In this document: one piece after another, positions 54,184-63,413 of the stretch
Layout of the letters: each line of letters starts with the position of its first letter
Position numbering within the stretch: position 1 is the first letter of the stretch
Origin: Flavobacterium sp. ov086
GTDB lineage: Bacteria > Bacteroidota > Bacteroidia > Flavobacteriales > Flavobacteriaceae
DNA: 64,000 nt
Assembly (NCBI RefSeq): GCF_900187965.1
Contig: NZ_FZNL01000008.1
Coordinates: 124,001 to 188,000 of the forward strand
Direction: 5' to 3'
Notes under the pieces: generated by a model
Told to the model about the DNA's origin: nothing
Database searches by the model: none
Seen by the model: only the letters and a program-made list of their open reading frames with translations
Made by a program: the position numbers and the translations under genes

Positions 54184-57033
54184 ATGAAAACAGATGCTTT
54201 TGCTTTAAGACACATTGGTCCAAGAGAAACAGATCTTCAACACATGTTACAAACCATTGGAGTTGAATCGATCGAACAACTTGTTTATGAAACCCTTCCA
54301 GATGACATTCGTTTAAAAGCACCTTTAAACTTAGATCCAGCGATGACTGAGTATGAGTTTTCAAACCATATTCTGCAATTAGGAAACAAAAATAAACTTT
54401 TTAAAACATATATTGGTCTAGGTTACAATCAGGCAATCGTTCCTGCTGTAATTCAACGTAATGTTTTTGAAAATCCAGGATGGTACACAGCTTATACCCC
54501 ATATCAGGCTGAAATTGCACAAGGTCGTCTTGAAGCGATTTTAAATTTCCAAACTACTGTTATCGAGTTAACAGGAATGGAGATTGCAAATGCTTCTCTA
54601 TTAGATGAAGGAACTGCTGCTGCAGAAGCTATGGCTTTGTTGCTTGACGTTCGTTCCCGCGATCAAAAGAAAAATAACGTAAATAAATTTTTCGTTTCTG
54701 AAGAAATTTTACCTCAAACACTTTCAGTTTTACAAACTCGTGCAACACCAATTGGCGTTGAATTAGTAATTGGAAACCATGAAACTTTTGACTTCTCTAC
54801 AGAATTCTTCGGAGCTATTTTACAATACCCTGGAAAATATGGACAAGTTTACGATTATACTGCTTTTATTGAAAAAGCGGCTGCAAGCGAAATTAAAGTA
54901 GCAGTTGCGGCTGATATCTTAAGCTTAGCTAAATTAACCCCTCCGGGAGAAATGGGTGCTGCAGTTGTAGTTGGAACTACACAACGTTTCGGAATTCCGT
55001 TAGGTTACGGTGGTCCTCACGCTGCCTATTTTGCAACTAAAGAAGAATACAAACGAAGCATGCCAGGACGTATCATTGGTGTTACTATTGATACTAACGG
55101 AAACCGTGCTTTACGTATGGCTTTGCAAACTCGTGAACAACACATCAAACGTGATAAAGCGACTTCAAACATTTGTACGGCTCAGGTTTTATTATCTGTA
55201 ATGGCTGGTATGTATGCGGTTTATCACGGGCCAAAAGGTTTACAATATATTGCTAATAAAGTTCATGCTGCGGCTGCAACTTTGGCAAATGAATTGAAAA
55301 ACTTAGGTTTAGAGCAAGTTAACTCAGCTTTCTTTGACACTATCTTAGTTAAAGCTGATGCCAAAAAAGTAAAAGAGGTTGCAGAAGCAAACGAAGTAAA
55401 CTTTTACTATGCTGACGAAAATACAATCTCAATTTCATTAAACGAAACTACTAGCGTTTCTGATGTAAATGACATTATCAATATTTTTGCTACAGCACTT
55501 TCTTTAAAAGCTACTACAGTTTCTGAATTGACAGAAACAAATCATTACCCAGAAACTTTAAACAGAACTTCTGCTTTCTTAGAGCATGATGTTTTCAACA
55601 AATACCATTCGGAAACAGCTTTGATGCGTTATATCAAAATGTTAGAACGTAAAGATTTAGCGTTAAATCACTCGATGATTTCGTTAGGTTCTTGTACAAT
55701 GAAATTGAACGCTGCTGCAGAAATGCTTCCGTTAAGTAACCCAAACTGGAATAACATTCACCCATTTGCTCCGCTTGATCAGGCACAAGGATATCAGGAA
55801 ATGTTGAAAAAATTAGAGCAGCAATTAAATGTAATTACTGGTTTTGCAGGAACGACTTTGCAACCTAACTCAGGTGCACAAGGAGAATATGCAGGACTTA
55901 TGGTAATTCGTGCGTACCACCAATCTCGTGGAGACGATCATAGAAACATTGCTTTGATTCCTTCATCTGCGCACGGTACAAACCCGGCTTCTGCTGCTAT
56001 GGCGGGAATGAAAGTTGTGGTTACTAAAACTCTTGAAAACGGAAATATCGACGTTGAAGATTTACGCGAAAAAGCAATTCTTCATAAAGATAACCTTTCC
56101 TGTTTGATGGTAACTTATCCATCTACTCACGGAGTTTTTGAAAGTGCTATTCAAGAAATTACAAAAATTATCCACGATAATGGTGGACAAGTTTATATGG
56201 ATGGTGCAAACATGAACGCTCAGGTTGGATTAACAAATCCTGCTACAATTGGAGCTGACGTTTGTCACTTGAACTTACACAAAACATTCGCGATTCCTCA
56301 CGGTGGTGGAGGTCCAGGTGTTGGTCCTATTTGCGTAGCGCCACAATTGGTTCCTTTCTTACCAGGAAATCCAGTTATTCCAACAGGAGGAGAAACTGCA
56401 ATTACAGCTATTTCTGCCGCTCCTTGGGGATCTGCTTTAGTATGTTTAATTTCTTACGGATACATTTCGATGCTTGGTGCTGATGGATTAAAAAGCGCTA
56501 CAGAGCATGCAATCCTTAATGCAAACTACATTAAAGAAAAATTAAACGGACACTACGATACTTTATATTCTGGAGAAATGGGTCGTGCAGCTCACGAAAT
56601 GATCTTAGAATGTCGTCCTTTCAAACAAAAAGGAATCGAAGTAACGGATATCGCAAAACGTTTAATGGATTACGGTTTCCACGCGCCAACAGTTTCTTTC
56701 CCGGTTGCAGGAACTTTAATGATCGAACCTACTGAAAGTGAAAACTTAGAAGAATTAGATCGTTTTTGTGAGGCTATGATTTCTATCAGAAAAGAAATTG
56801 AAGCTGCTACAATCGAAGACAGTAACAACGTATTGAAAAATTCTCCTCATACTTTAGCAATGCTAACTTCTGAAACTTGGGAATTTCCATATACAAGAGA
56901 ACAAGCTGCTTTCCCATTAGAATATATTGCCGAAAACAAATTCTGGCCTTCAGTTAGAAGAGCTGATGATGCTTTTGGAGATAGAAACCTAATCTGTAGC
57001 TGTGCTCCTATTGAAGCTTATATGGAAGAATAG
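54184..57033 (+). CDS. gcvP: glycine dehydrogenase (decarboxylating), P protein
   Basis: The 949-residue single-chain P protein of the glycine cleavage system has an N-terminal [19 protein letters not shown] half and a C-terminal half with the PLP-binding Lys in [22 protein letters not shown]. The [12 protein letters not shown] element is also present. It decarboxylates glycine and passes the aminomethyl group to lipoyl-H protein. T, H and L protein genes are not nearby. A clear terminator follows. Confidence 0.97.
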   Translation: MKTDAFALRHIGPRETDLQHMLQTIGVESIEQLVYETLPDDIRLKAPLNLDPAMTEYEFSNHILQLGNKNKLFKTYIGLGYNQAIVPAVIQRNVFENPGWYTAYTPYQAEIAQGRLEAILNFQTTVIELTGMEIANASLLDEGTAAAEAMALLLDVRSRDQKKNNVNKFFVSEEILPQTLSVLQTRATPIGVELVIGNHETFDFSTEFFGAILQYPGKYGQVYDYTAFIEKAAASEIKVAVAADILSLAKLTPPGEMGAAVVVGTTQRFGIPLGYGGPHAAYFATKEEYKRSMPGRIIGVTIDTNGNRALRMALQTREQHIKRDKATSNICTAQVLLSVMAGMYAVYHGPKGLQYIANKVHAAAATLANELKNLGLEQVNSAFFDTILVKADAKKVKEVAEANEVNFYYADENTISISLNETTSVSDVNDIINIFATALSLKATTVSELTETNHYPETLNRTSAFLEHDVFNKYHSETALMRYIKMLERKDLALNHSMISLGSCTMKLNAAAEMLPLSNPNWNNIHPFAPLDQAQGYQEMLKKLEQQLNVITGFAGTTLQPNSGAQGEYAGLMVIRAYHQSRGDDHRNIALIPSSAHGTNPASAAMAGMKVVVTKTLENGNIDVEDLREKAILHKDNLSCLMVTYPSTHGVFESAIQEITKIIHDNGGQVYMDGANMNAQVGLTNPATIGADVCHLNLHKTFAIPHGGGGPGVGPICVAPQLVPFLPGNPVIPTGGETAITAISAAPWGSALVCLISYGYISMLGADGLKSATEHAILNANYIKEKLNGHYDTLYSGEMGRAAHEMILECRPFKQKGIEVTDIAKRLMDYGFHAPTVSFPVAGTLMIEPTESENLEELDRFCEAMISIRKEIEAATIEDSNNVLKNSPHTLAMLTSETWEFPYTREQAAFPLEYIAENKFWPSVRRADDAFGDRNLICSCAPIEAYMEE

Positions 57034-57054
57034 TTTTTCCTAAAGATATATTTA

Positions 57055-57085
57055 TACCCGACTGGTTTTAAAAACTCGTCGGGTA
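57055..57085 (+). terminator. rho-independent terminator after gcvP
   Basis: TACCCGAC pairs with GTCGGGTA around a 15-base loop and is followed by a T-run. Confidence 0.85.
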
Positions 57086-57307
57086 TTTTTTTACCATAAC
57101 CCCAAAAAATGTCAAAAAAAAATTTCTGGCACCATTGATTTCAAACGTTTGAAATCTCGGTAAAACCAAAAAATCATTAAAAAATTAACAATATATCCTG
57201 TAAATAATTATTATTTCATAATTATATGCGTGCATAGTATATTTTATGACAGTTATCATGATTTTATTTATACTTTAGCAATAAATTTACCGGATAATCG
57301 AGGAATA

Positions 57308-58366
57308 ATGAAAATAAAAATAATAGGTATAGGAAGTTATATTCCAAATAAAGAAGTAAGCAATACTGACTTTGGCGATCATGTTTTTTTGAATGAAGAC
57401 GGGACTCCTTTTGGTTACCCAAATGAAGTTGTAATAAAAAAATTTAAAGGTATTACCGGGATCGAAAATCGTCGTTATGCCGAAGACCAACATACCTCAT
57501 CTGATTTAGCATATTTTGCAGCCGAAAGAGCTCTTGAAAACGCCAAAATAGATCGTGAAACTCTAGATTACATCATTTTTGCACATAATTTTGGTGACGT
57601 AAAAACAGGAACAAATCAATCTGATATTTTGCCAAGTTTAGCAACACGTGTTAAAAATAAACTAGACATCAAAAATCCTAAATGTGTTGCTTACGATATT
57701 CTTTTTGGATGTCCGGGCTGGATTGAAGGTGTTTTGCAGGCAAATGCATTCATTAAATCAGGAATGGCAAAACGCGTTATGGTAATTGGCGCCGAAACCT
57801 TATCAAGAGTTGTAGATCATCATGATCGTGATTCTATGATTTATTCTGATGGTGCAGGTGTTTCAATTCTTGAAGCTTCTGATGATGAAGCTGGTTTGTT
57901 ATCTTACGAAAGTGCCACTTTTGCAAATGAAGAAGCCAACTTTTTATACTTCGGAAAATCATACAACCCAGATTTAGATCCAGACATTAAATACATTAAA
58001 ATGTATGGACGTAAAATCTACGAATTTGCTTTAAGCCAGGTTCCATGTGCAATGAAAAGCTGTTTAGACAAAAGTGGAATTGCAATTGACGACGTAAAGA
58101 AAATCCTTATTCATCAGGCTAACGAAAAAATGGACGAGGCAATTATTGCCCGTTTCTACAAACTTTACGACAAAACTGCACCCGAAAATATTATGCCAAT
58201 GAGTATTCACGATTTAGGAAACTCAAGCGTTGCAACTGTACCCACTCTTTATGATTTATTGATTCAGGGAAAACTTGAAAACCACGAAATCAATAAAGGA
58301 GATGTTGTAATTTTTGCTTCGGTTGGAGCGGGAATGAATGTTAATGCATTTGTCTATAGATATTAA
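57308..58366 (+). CDS. FabH-like 3-oxoacyl-ACP synthase III family protein
   Basis: The 352-residue ketosynthase III has the active Cys135 in YDILFGCPGWIEG, His in ILIHQANEKMDE and Asn in LGNSSVATVPTLYD, the complete Cys-His-Asn triad. The start is the ATG giving MKIKIIGIGSYIPN; 26 in-frame codons upstream are AT-rich and unlike the family. It may start fatty acid synthesis or serve a specialised pathway such as a flexirubin or branched fatty acid route. A single-gene transcript with its own terminator. Confidence 0.88.
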   Translation: MKIKIIGIGSYIPNKEVSNTDFGDHVFLNEDGTPFGYPNEVVIKKFKGITGIENRRYAEDQHTSSDLAYFAAERALENAKIDRETLDYIIFAHNFGDVKTGTNQSDILPSLATRVKNKLDIKNPKCVAYDILFGCPGWIEGVLQANAFIKSGMAKRVMVIGAETLSRVVDHHDRDSMIYSDGAGVSILEASDDEAGLLSYESATFANEEANFLYFGKSYNPDLDPDIKYIKMYGRKIYEFALSQVPCAMKSCLDKSGIAIDDVKKILIHQANEKMDEAIIARFYKLYDKTAPENIMPMSIHDLGNSSVATVPTLYDLLIQGKLENHEINKGDVVIFASVGAGMNVNAFVYRY

Positions 58367-58392
58367 ATCGATCTAAATATTTTATTATAAAC

Positions 58393-58428
58393 AAAACCCG
58401 TTTAGCTTTAATTGGCTAAACGGGTTTT
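58393..58428. terminator. bidirectional terminator
   Basis: A 14-bp stem AAAACCCGTTTAGC / GCTAAACGGGTTTT with an 8-base loop ends the plus-strand FabH-like gene and the minus-strand RiPP operon, which converge here. Confidence 0.9.
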
Positions 58429-58486
58429 CTTATAAACAGTATCAAGTTATGCTATCAAATTGATGTTCTTACATTATTAATTTTCA

Positions 58487-58612
58487 TCAATAAAACAAAA
58501 CATCAATAGCGAAGAGTAGCGACACTATACTTAATATACATATCACTATTCCAATAAAAGTTAACTTATTTGGTATTTTTCCAAAAATATCGTCCTCATT
58601 TTTTTTCATCAT
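58487..58612 (-). CDS. 41-aa membrane peptide of the RiPP operon
   Basis: A short frame whose ATG overlaps the stop of the ABC exporter gene (ATGA). It encodes MMKKNEDDIFGKIPNK followed by a single hydrophobic helix, LTFIGIVICILSIVSLLFAI, and ends DVLFY. It is too short for the ORF set and was read directly. Translational coupling to the exporter suggests an accessory membrane subunit or an immunity peptide; no homolog is known to me. Confidence 0.65.
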   Translation of the reverse strand: MMKKNEDDIFGKIPNKLTFIGIVICILSIVSLLFAIDVLFY

Positions 58613-60789
58613 TCTCCTAGTTCTAACTGATTCTGAATCAACTCAAAATATTTTCCTTTATTTTTTATTAATTCATTGTGATTTCCTATTTCAATAATTT
58701 CTCCATTATCTAATACCACTATTTGATCGGCATTTTTTACTGTAGATAATCTATGAGCCACTACAATCATTGTTTTATTTTTAAAAAACCTATCGATATT
58801 TTCAACAATAATTCTTTCATTTTTTGCATCTAATGAATTTGTGGCTTCATCAAAAAACAAATAATCCGGATTTTTATAAATAGCTCTTGCGATTAATATT
58901 CGCTGACGTTGTCCATGACTTATACCAATGCCTTCTGTGCCAATGAGCGTATTTAATTTAAGTGGTAATTTTTCTATAAAATCACCAATATTTGAAAGTT
59001 TAACTGCGTTGAGCAATTTTTCTTGATTTGCATTTTCTTCTAAGGAAATATTATATGAAATAGTATCTGAAAACACAAAACTATCCTGTAAGATTACGCC
59101 ACATTTATTCCTCCATAATTTATTGTCAATTTCCTCTAAAGCAGTTTCGTTTAAAAGTAAATTACCTTCTTGTGGTTTATAAAATTTAAGGAGCAGTTTT
59201 AAAAGTGTAGTCTTTCCGCTGCCACTTACGCCAACAATTGCTGTGGTTTTTCCTTGTGGAATTTTTAGCGTTATGTTTTTTAAAATATAATTGGAGTTAT
59301 CATAAGAAAAACCCAGATTTTCTATATTGATATCTTGTATTTCATTTAATTCTAAAACTCGGCTTTTATTCTCTTCATCTGGTTTATTATGAATCTCATT
59401 TAATCTTTCAAAACTTACTTTTACCAATTGATACTGCATCACAAAATTTATCAATTGACTAATAGGAACGTTTAATCCGCCTATTATATACATAATTGCC
59501 AACATACTACCAATAGTCAGAGTTCCGTTCATTACAGCAATTGCAGAAACAAATACGACTAATATGTTTTGAAGAAAACTGATAAACCTATAACTCTCGT
59601 ATCGCTGATTAATTTTAAGTTTATCAATATTATTTAAATAGATATTTGTTTGTATTTTCTGCCATTCATTACGTTTGCTTTCTTCCAAATTATTTAATTT
59701 GATTTCATGCATTGAATTAATTAGCTCGTAAATCTTATTTTGATCTTTAGCGTCTAATGAAAAGGTTTTTTTGTCTAAAATTTTAATTTTCTTTAAAAAA
59801 CTAAATATCCATAATAGCTCTAATGTGGTACAAATACAGATAATTAGAAAAATATTTAAATTAAAATATAGTAATACGAAGGAATAAATTATGATGGTAA
59901 AAATGGAAAAAACAGTTTGAATAAGGTCTTTTGACAAAAAACCTTCAATCCTTTTGTGATCATTAATTCGTTGCGTTAAATCTCCAATATTTTTGCTATT
60001 GAAAAATTTAAGCGGCAACTTCATTAATTTAATAAGGAAATCAGAAATTATAGATAAACTTATCCTGCTGCTAATATGAATAAACAGCCATGATCGATAA
60101 AATTCTAAACTGACTCTACTAATAAATAAGGTAATTTGAGCGAATAAAATTAAATAAATAAAAGAGATGTTTTTTTGACCTACACCTTTATCTATAATTT
60201 TTTGGGTGAAAAACGGAAAAACAAGCTCAATACAAGAAGACACAAGTAGTGTAAGAGCAATTAAGAACAATTGTCTTTTATGTTTCTTTAAATATTGGGT
60301 TACATACTGTAAATTGCCTCGTGTTTGTTTTCCGGAATTGCTTGTATTTTCATTATTATCTGTAGACTCCAGTAATAGGGCCACACCTTCTTCTTGATTT
60401 TGTGACCAGCCTTTTATGAATTCATCCTTTGTATAAATAGCTTTACCAAATTCAGGATCTGCAACATGAACTTTATCATCAGTAATGTTATATACTACTA
60501 TAAAATGATTTTGATTCCAATATGCGATAAAAGGAACAGGAGCATTATTCACCAAAGAATTATAATCTGTTTTGGCAATCAAAGTACTAAAACCCAAAGA
60601 CGATGCAAAAAGTTCTAGCTTACTTAGTGATATTCCATTGTATTGAAGATCATCACTATAATTTTCATCATTATATGCTTTACCATAATAATCACTAATC
60701 ATTCGCATACAAGCGAATCCACAATCTGTACTTGAGAGTTGATAATAAAAGGGAAATCTTTTTAAGCGAAACCATTTTTTATTAAACAT
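58609..60789 (-). CDS. peptidase-containing ABC exporter (C39, PCAT type)
   Basis: The 726-residue protein has an N-terminal C39 peptidase with Cys23 in STDCGFACMRM, His96 in NQNHFIVVY and Asp112 in VADPEFG. A six-helix ABC exporter domain (about 170-450) and an ATPase domain (VGVSGSGKTT Walker A, GISHGQRQRILIARAIYKNPDYLFFDEATNSLD with signature and Walker B) follow. Such exporters cleave leader peptides after GG/GA-type sites and carry the product across the inner membrane. Its start overlaps the end of the HExxH gene by 28 bases, and it is followed by the 41-aa membrane gene. Confidence 0.94.
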   Translation of the reverse strand: MFNKKWFRLKRFPFYYQLSSTDCGFACMRMISDYYGKAYNDENYSDDLQYNGISLSKLELFASSLGFSTLIAKTDYNSLVNNAPVPFIAYWNQNHFIVVYNITDDKVHVADPEFGKAIYTKDEFIKGWSQNQEEGVALLLESTDNNENTSNSGKQTRGNLQYVTQYLKKHKRQLFLIALTLLVSSCIELVFPFFTQKIIDKGVGQKNISFIYLILFAQITLFISRVSLEFYRSWLFIHISSRISLSIISDFLIKLMKLPLKFFNSKNIGDLTQRINDHKRIEGFLSKDLIQTVFSIFTIIIYSFVLLYFNLNIFLIICICTTLELLWIFSFLKKIKILDKKTFSLDAKDQNKIYELINSMHEIKLNNLEESKRNEWQKIQTNIYLNNIDKLKINQRYESYRFISFLQNILVVFVSAIAVMNGTLTIGSMLAIMYIIGGLNVPISQLINFVMQYQLVKVSFERLNEIHNKPDEENKSRVLELNEIQDINIENLGFSYDNSNYILKNITLKIPQGKTTAIVGVSGSGKTTLLKLLLKFYKPQEGNLLLNETALEEIDNKLWRNKCGVILQDSFVFSDTISYNISLEENANQEKLLNAVKLSNIGDFIEKLPLKLNTLIGTEGIGISHGQRQRILIARAIYKNPDYLFFDEATNSLDAKNERIIVENIDRFFKNKTMIVVAHRLSTVKNADQIVVLDNGEIIEIGNHNELIKNKGKYFELIQNQLELGE

Positions 60790-61826
60790 AATTCTGTAAA
60801 TGTTTTTTCATTTAAAATTTCTTTATAAGGATTAAGATCAAGAAGCAAGAAACCTTTACTGATTAATTTTAATCTATCCGCTCTATAAGTTTCAGATATT
60901 GAATGCCCATACTTTTCCCAAAAATTATACAAACCGTACCAAACATAAATTGCCTGAACAAGATTTCTTATTGTTATAAAATTATTTGACCAGGGAGAAA
61001 CTACGGTTCTTCCTATTTCATTAGATAATTCTCTACCAGGCTGCCAAACATTAAGCTCATCAATCATATATAATAATCCATGAATTGCTTCATGAACTAA
61101 TGCATCTACAATCACACTTTCTTCGACAGTATGCCCATTGCAAATAACAATTCGTCCAATAAAACCGCCATCTGATCCGGATGTAAAAAGGGTTTCTTTT
61201 GCAGGAATTTTTCTTAATAGTATTGTGTAGATATTTTTTCGAATCAAACATTTTACAATGGGATCAAAACGATCATATATCTCACTTAAATTATCGGTTA
61301 ATTCTTCCGCTTCAGAATAATCATATGTTGTCGATAACCATTCTTTAGGCATATGTTCTTCATCAATTCTATTATATACACTGAAACAATCGACAGGAAT
61401 TTTTGTATCTGACAAATATGGGGTTGAAAAAGTATCAAAATTATCATCTCCAGCATGGCTGATAAAGAACGATCCGTCTAACGCCCAAGAACTATCAGAA
61501 TACTCTGCGTAGTCAAATTTCTTCTTTAACTTTGCAGCTTCCATCTCCATCGCATAAGCAAAAAACACTTTTAATTGGTCAAGCTCGTAATCATTTTTCC
61601 ATAACAGCTTATTTATAACCTCAGGAGTTTGTAATAAATGTTTTTTCTGTTTAGCATTTAGCTTACTATACTCTTCTTCTAAATTATTTTCTTTAATAAA
61701 TTTAGAAAAAAGATCTTTTACAAAATGATTAAATTTATTTTCTACAGTTGTAAAAATATCACAACTTTCATCTGAAAATAGTAACGCATGACGTGCAAGA
61801 GATATATTTAGTGATTGATCTTCCAT
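60762..61826 (-). CDS. HExxH-type peptide-modification protein
   Basis: The 354-residue protein has HEAIH at residues 245-249 (DALVHEAIHGLLYMIDE). It falls in the group of HExxH proteins tied to FxsB-type radical SAM maturases (mod_HExxH families), for which peptide beta-hydroxylase activity has been reported in some members. In many actinobacterial systems the HExxH region is fused to the C-terminus of FxsB; here it is a separate gene 23 bp after the maturase. Protease activity is not expected but cannot be excluded. Confidence 0.82.
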   Translation of the reverse strand: MEDQSLNISLARHALLFSDESCDIFTTVENKFNHFVKDLFSKFIKENNLEEEYSKLNAKQKKHLLQTPEVINKLLWKNDYELDQLKVFFAYAMEMEAAKLKKKFDYAEYSDSSWALDGSFFISHAGDDNFDTFSTPYLSDTKIPVDCFSVYNRIDEEHMPKEWLSTTYDYSEAEELTDNLSEIYDRFDPIVKCLIRKNIYTILLRKIPAKETLFTSGSDGGFIGRIVICNGHTVEESVIVDALVHEAIHGLLYMIDELNVWQPGRELSNEIGRTVVSPWSNNFITIRNLVQAIYVWYGLYNFWEKYGHSISETYRADRLKLISKGFLLLDLNPYKEILNEKTFTELCLIKNGFA

Positions 61827-61849
61827 ATTAATTAGCTTGTACTTTCTGT

Positions 61850-63061
61850 TTAGCTTATACTTTCTGTTTCTTTTCCGTAATCTAATTTTGTAATCATAGT
61901 ATCTCGTATGACTTCCTCAGGTAAATTTGACACAATACTGTTTTGTATATGAACGATTAATTTCATAAGGTTGGAGCAGTAAATACTAGGATTGTCAAAA
62001 CTTTTATCATGAGAATAACGGTGAGGTAAATATCCTCCACCACATATTTCCTTAACATTGCATTTTTCACATTTAGGAGACAAATTCTTATGACTCAACT
62101 GATATGTCTTTGCCAAAGGAGTTTGTAAAGCGTCATCAAAGCTTGTAACTTTTACATTTGAATTTCCTTTTGTAAAGCCGTCTCCACATATTTTTAAAAC
62201 ATCCAATGATTCTATATCTCCGTTTGTTTCGATTACAAGAACATCAGTATTTTTATTACCCATACTATCCGCTGATACATCATAACCTAAAACACTTAGC
62301 ATTATTCTTTCGAAATAGCCAATTTTCAAATTATTTGTAGTATCGTTGAACCATAAATCAAAGATTTTTATCATCCAATCGGCATGCAGAGTTGTATTGT
62401 TCTGTAAATCTAATGCCAATTTTTCAGGTATATTCTCATAGTTCCCATCTGATAATAAAATATCAACAGAAGATATATTTAGAGAGAGATACATATCATA
62501 AAGCATTTCCGGCTCAATATCTATATTAATAACCGAAAGTACTCCTACCGGTACATTTGAATGTTCATTGGCAAGTTTAATTCCTTTAACGATATCATGA
62601 TAAGATCCTTTTCCGGAATGATATATGCGATACATATCATTGTATAATTCGGGACCGTCAATACTGATTCCAATAGAAATTCTTAATCTATTAAATAACT
62701 CACACCATTCTTCCGTAAGAAGAACACCGTTAGTTTGCATAGTAAATCTCAACTTAATATCAGTGTCTTCAAGGATTTGTTTTGATGTTGCAACTAGGTT
62801 TTCGTAAAAACTTTTTGGTGCCAACAACGGTTCTCCCCCATGAATTATAAAGGTAAAACTTTTAATATCATGTTCTAAACAATGCTCTTTTATTCTGTAT
62901 ATAAGAGATTCAACAACCTCAGAACTCATAACTTTTGGCTGAGTCAGATATGTTTTATCTCCTTGATTGTAAACATAGCAATATGTACAATTCAAATTAC
63001 ATCTACTTGCAACTTTTACTACTGCAAAACGACATTTTAGATTATCAGTATTTTTTGGCAT
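61850..63061 (-). CDS. FxsB-type radical SAM/SPASM peptide maturase
   Basis: 403 residues. The radical SAM motif CNLNCTYCYV (C21, C25, C28) starts the core, with FIIHGGEPLL and ISIGISIDGPELYNDMYRIYHSGKGSY following. A SPASM-like C-terminus has CEKCNVKEICGGGYLPHRYS and NPSIYCSNL, the FxsB/GrrM-type closing motif. Enzymes of this group join an aromatic ring to the beta carbon of a residue two positions on (three-residue cyclophanes). The 52-aa gene directly upstream offers FSR and WER substrates. Confidence 0.92.
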   Translation of the reverse strand: MPKNTDNLKCRFAVVKVASRCNLNCTYCYVYNQGDKTYLTQPKVMSSEVVESLIYRIKEHCLEHDIKSFTFIIHGGEPLLAPKSFYENLVATSKQILEDTDIKLRFTMQTNGVLLTEEWCELFNRLRISIGISIDGPELYNDMYRIYHSGKGSYHDIVKGIKLANEHSNVPVGVLSVINIDIEPEMLYDMYLSLNISSVDILLSDGNYENIPEKLALDLQNNTTLHADWMIKIFDLWFNDTTNNLKIGYFERIMLSVLGYDVSADSMGNKNTDVLVIETNGDIESLDVLKICGDGFTKGNSNVKVTSFDDALQTPLAKTYQLSHKNLSPKCEKCNVKEICGGGYLPHRYSHDKSFDNPSIYCSNLMKLIVHIQNSIVSNLPEEVIRDTMITKLDYGKETESIS

Positions 63062-63079
63062 ATTTTTTTTATTTGGGAA

Positions 63080-63109
63080 GGAGGGAGTTAACCTAAATTA
63101 ACTCCCTCC
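63080..63109 (-). promoter_or_regulatory. stable hairpin between precursor and maturase
   Basis: A perfect 12-bp stem GGAGGGAGTTAA / TTAACTCCCTCC with a six-base loop. There is no T-run on the minus strand directly after it, so it is more likely an mRNA stabiliser or processing hairpin than a strict terminator, allowing more precursor than enzyme. Confidence 0.72.
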
Positions 63110-63115
63110 AAAGAA

Positions 63116-63274
63116 TTAATTTTCTACTGATCTTTCCCAAGTAGATCTAGAGAATGAAGGCACGGATTTCGCTCCTGATAAATCCACGATATCTTTTAAT
63201 CTGTTATTTTGAAATAACGATAAAGATTTAGTAAGTACTTCTTGGTCTTTTTTTGAAAATTTTGTCTTTTTCAT
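63116..63274 (-). CDS. RiPP precursor peptide with FSR/WER core
   Basis: A 52-residue peptide read directly (too short for the ORF set). Leader residues 1-35 begin MKKTKFSKKDQEVLTKSLSL and end in DIVDLSGA, which matches a C39 recognition pattern (Asp at -8, Ile at -7, Leu at -4, Gly-Ala at -2/-1). The predicted core is residues 36-52, KSVPSFSRSTWERSVEN. It holds two aromatic-x-Arg units, F41-S42-R43 and W46-E47-R48, the kind of three-residue motif that cyclophane-forming radical SAM enzymes modify. It lies directly upstream of the FxsB-type gene with a hairpin between them. Confidence 0.85.
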   Translation of the reverse strand: MKKTKFSKKDQEVLTKSLSLFQNNRLKDIVDLSGAKSVPSFSRSTWERSVEN

Positions 63275-63345
63275 GATAAAAATTGTTTAATGGTTTTAGT
63301 TAATCAAAGTTTTAACACATTAGATCCGAGTTGGTGTATCCTTGC

Positions 63346-63377
63346 AAGTATATTTTTGACATTTTTCTTTTGCACAA
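63346..63377 (-). promoter_or_regulatory. candidate promoter for the RiPP operon
   Basis: On the minus strand TATACTTG (63353-63346) resembles the TAnnTTTG -7 box, and a TTG at 63377-63375 lies 21 bases upstream of it. The pair is about 70 bp ahead of the precursor start. Weak evidence, but no better candidate was seen in the gap. Confidence 0.42.
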
Positions 63378-63413
63378 CCTGGCACAAACTACTTCATGTT
63401 TAAATTGATCGTA

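Noticed and set aside
60762..61826. Zinc metalloprotease from the HEAIH motif
   Set aside because: The gene lies between an FxsB-type maturase and an exporter that already has its own C39 peptidase; the HExxH modification family is the better fit.
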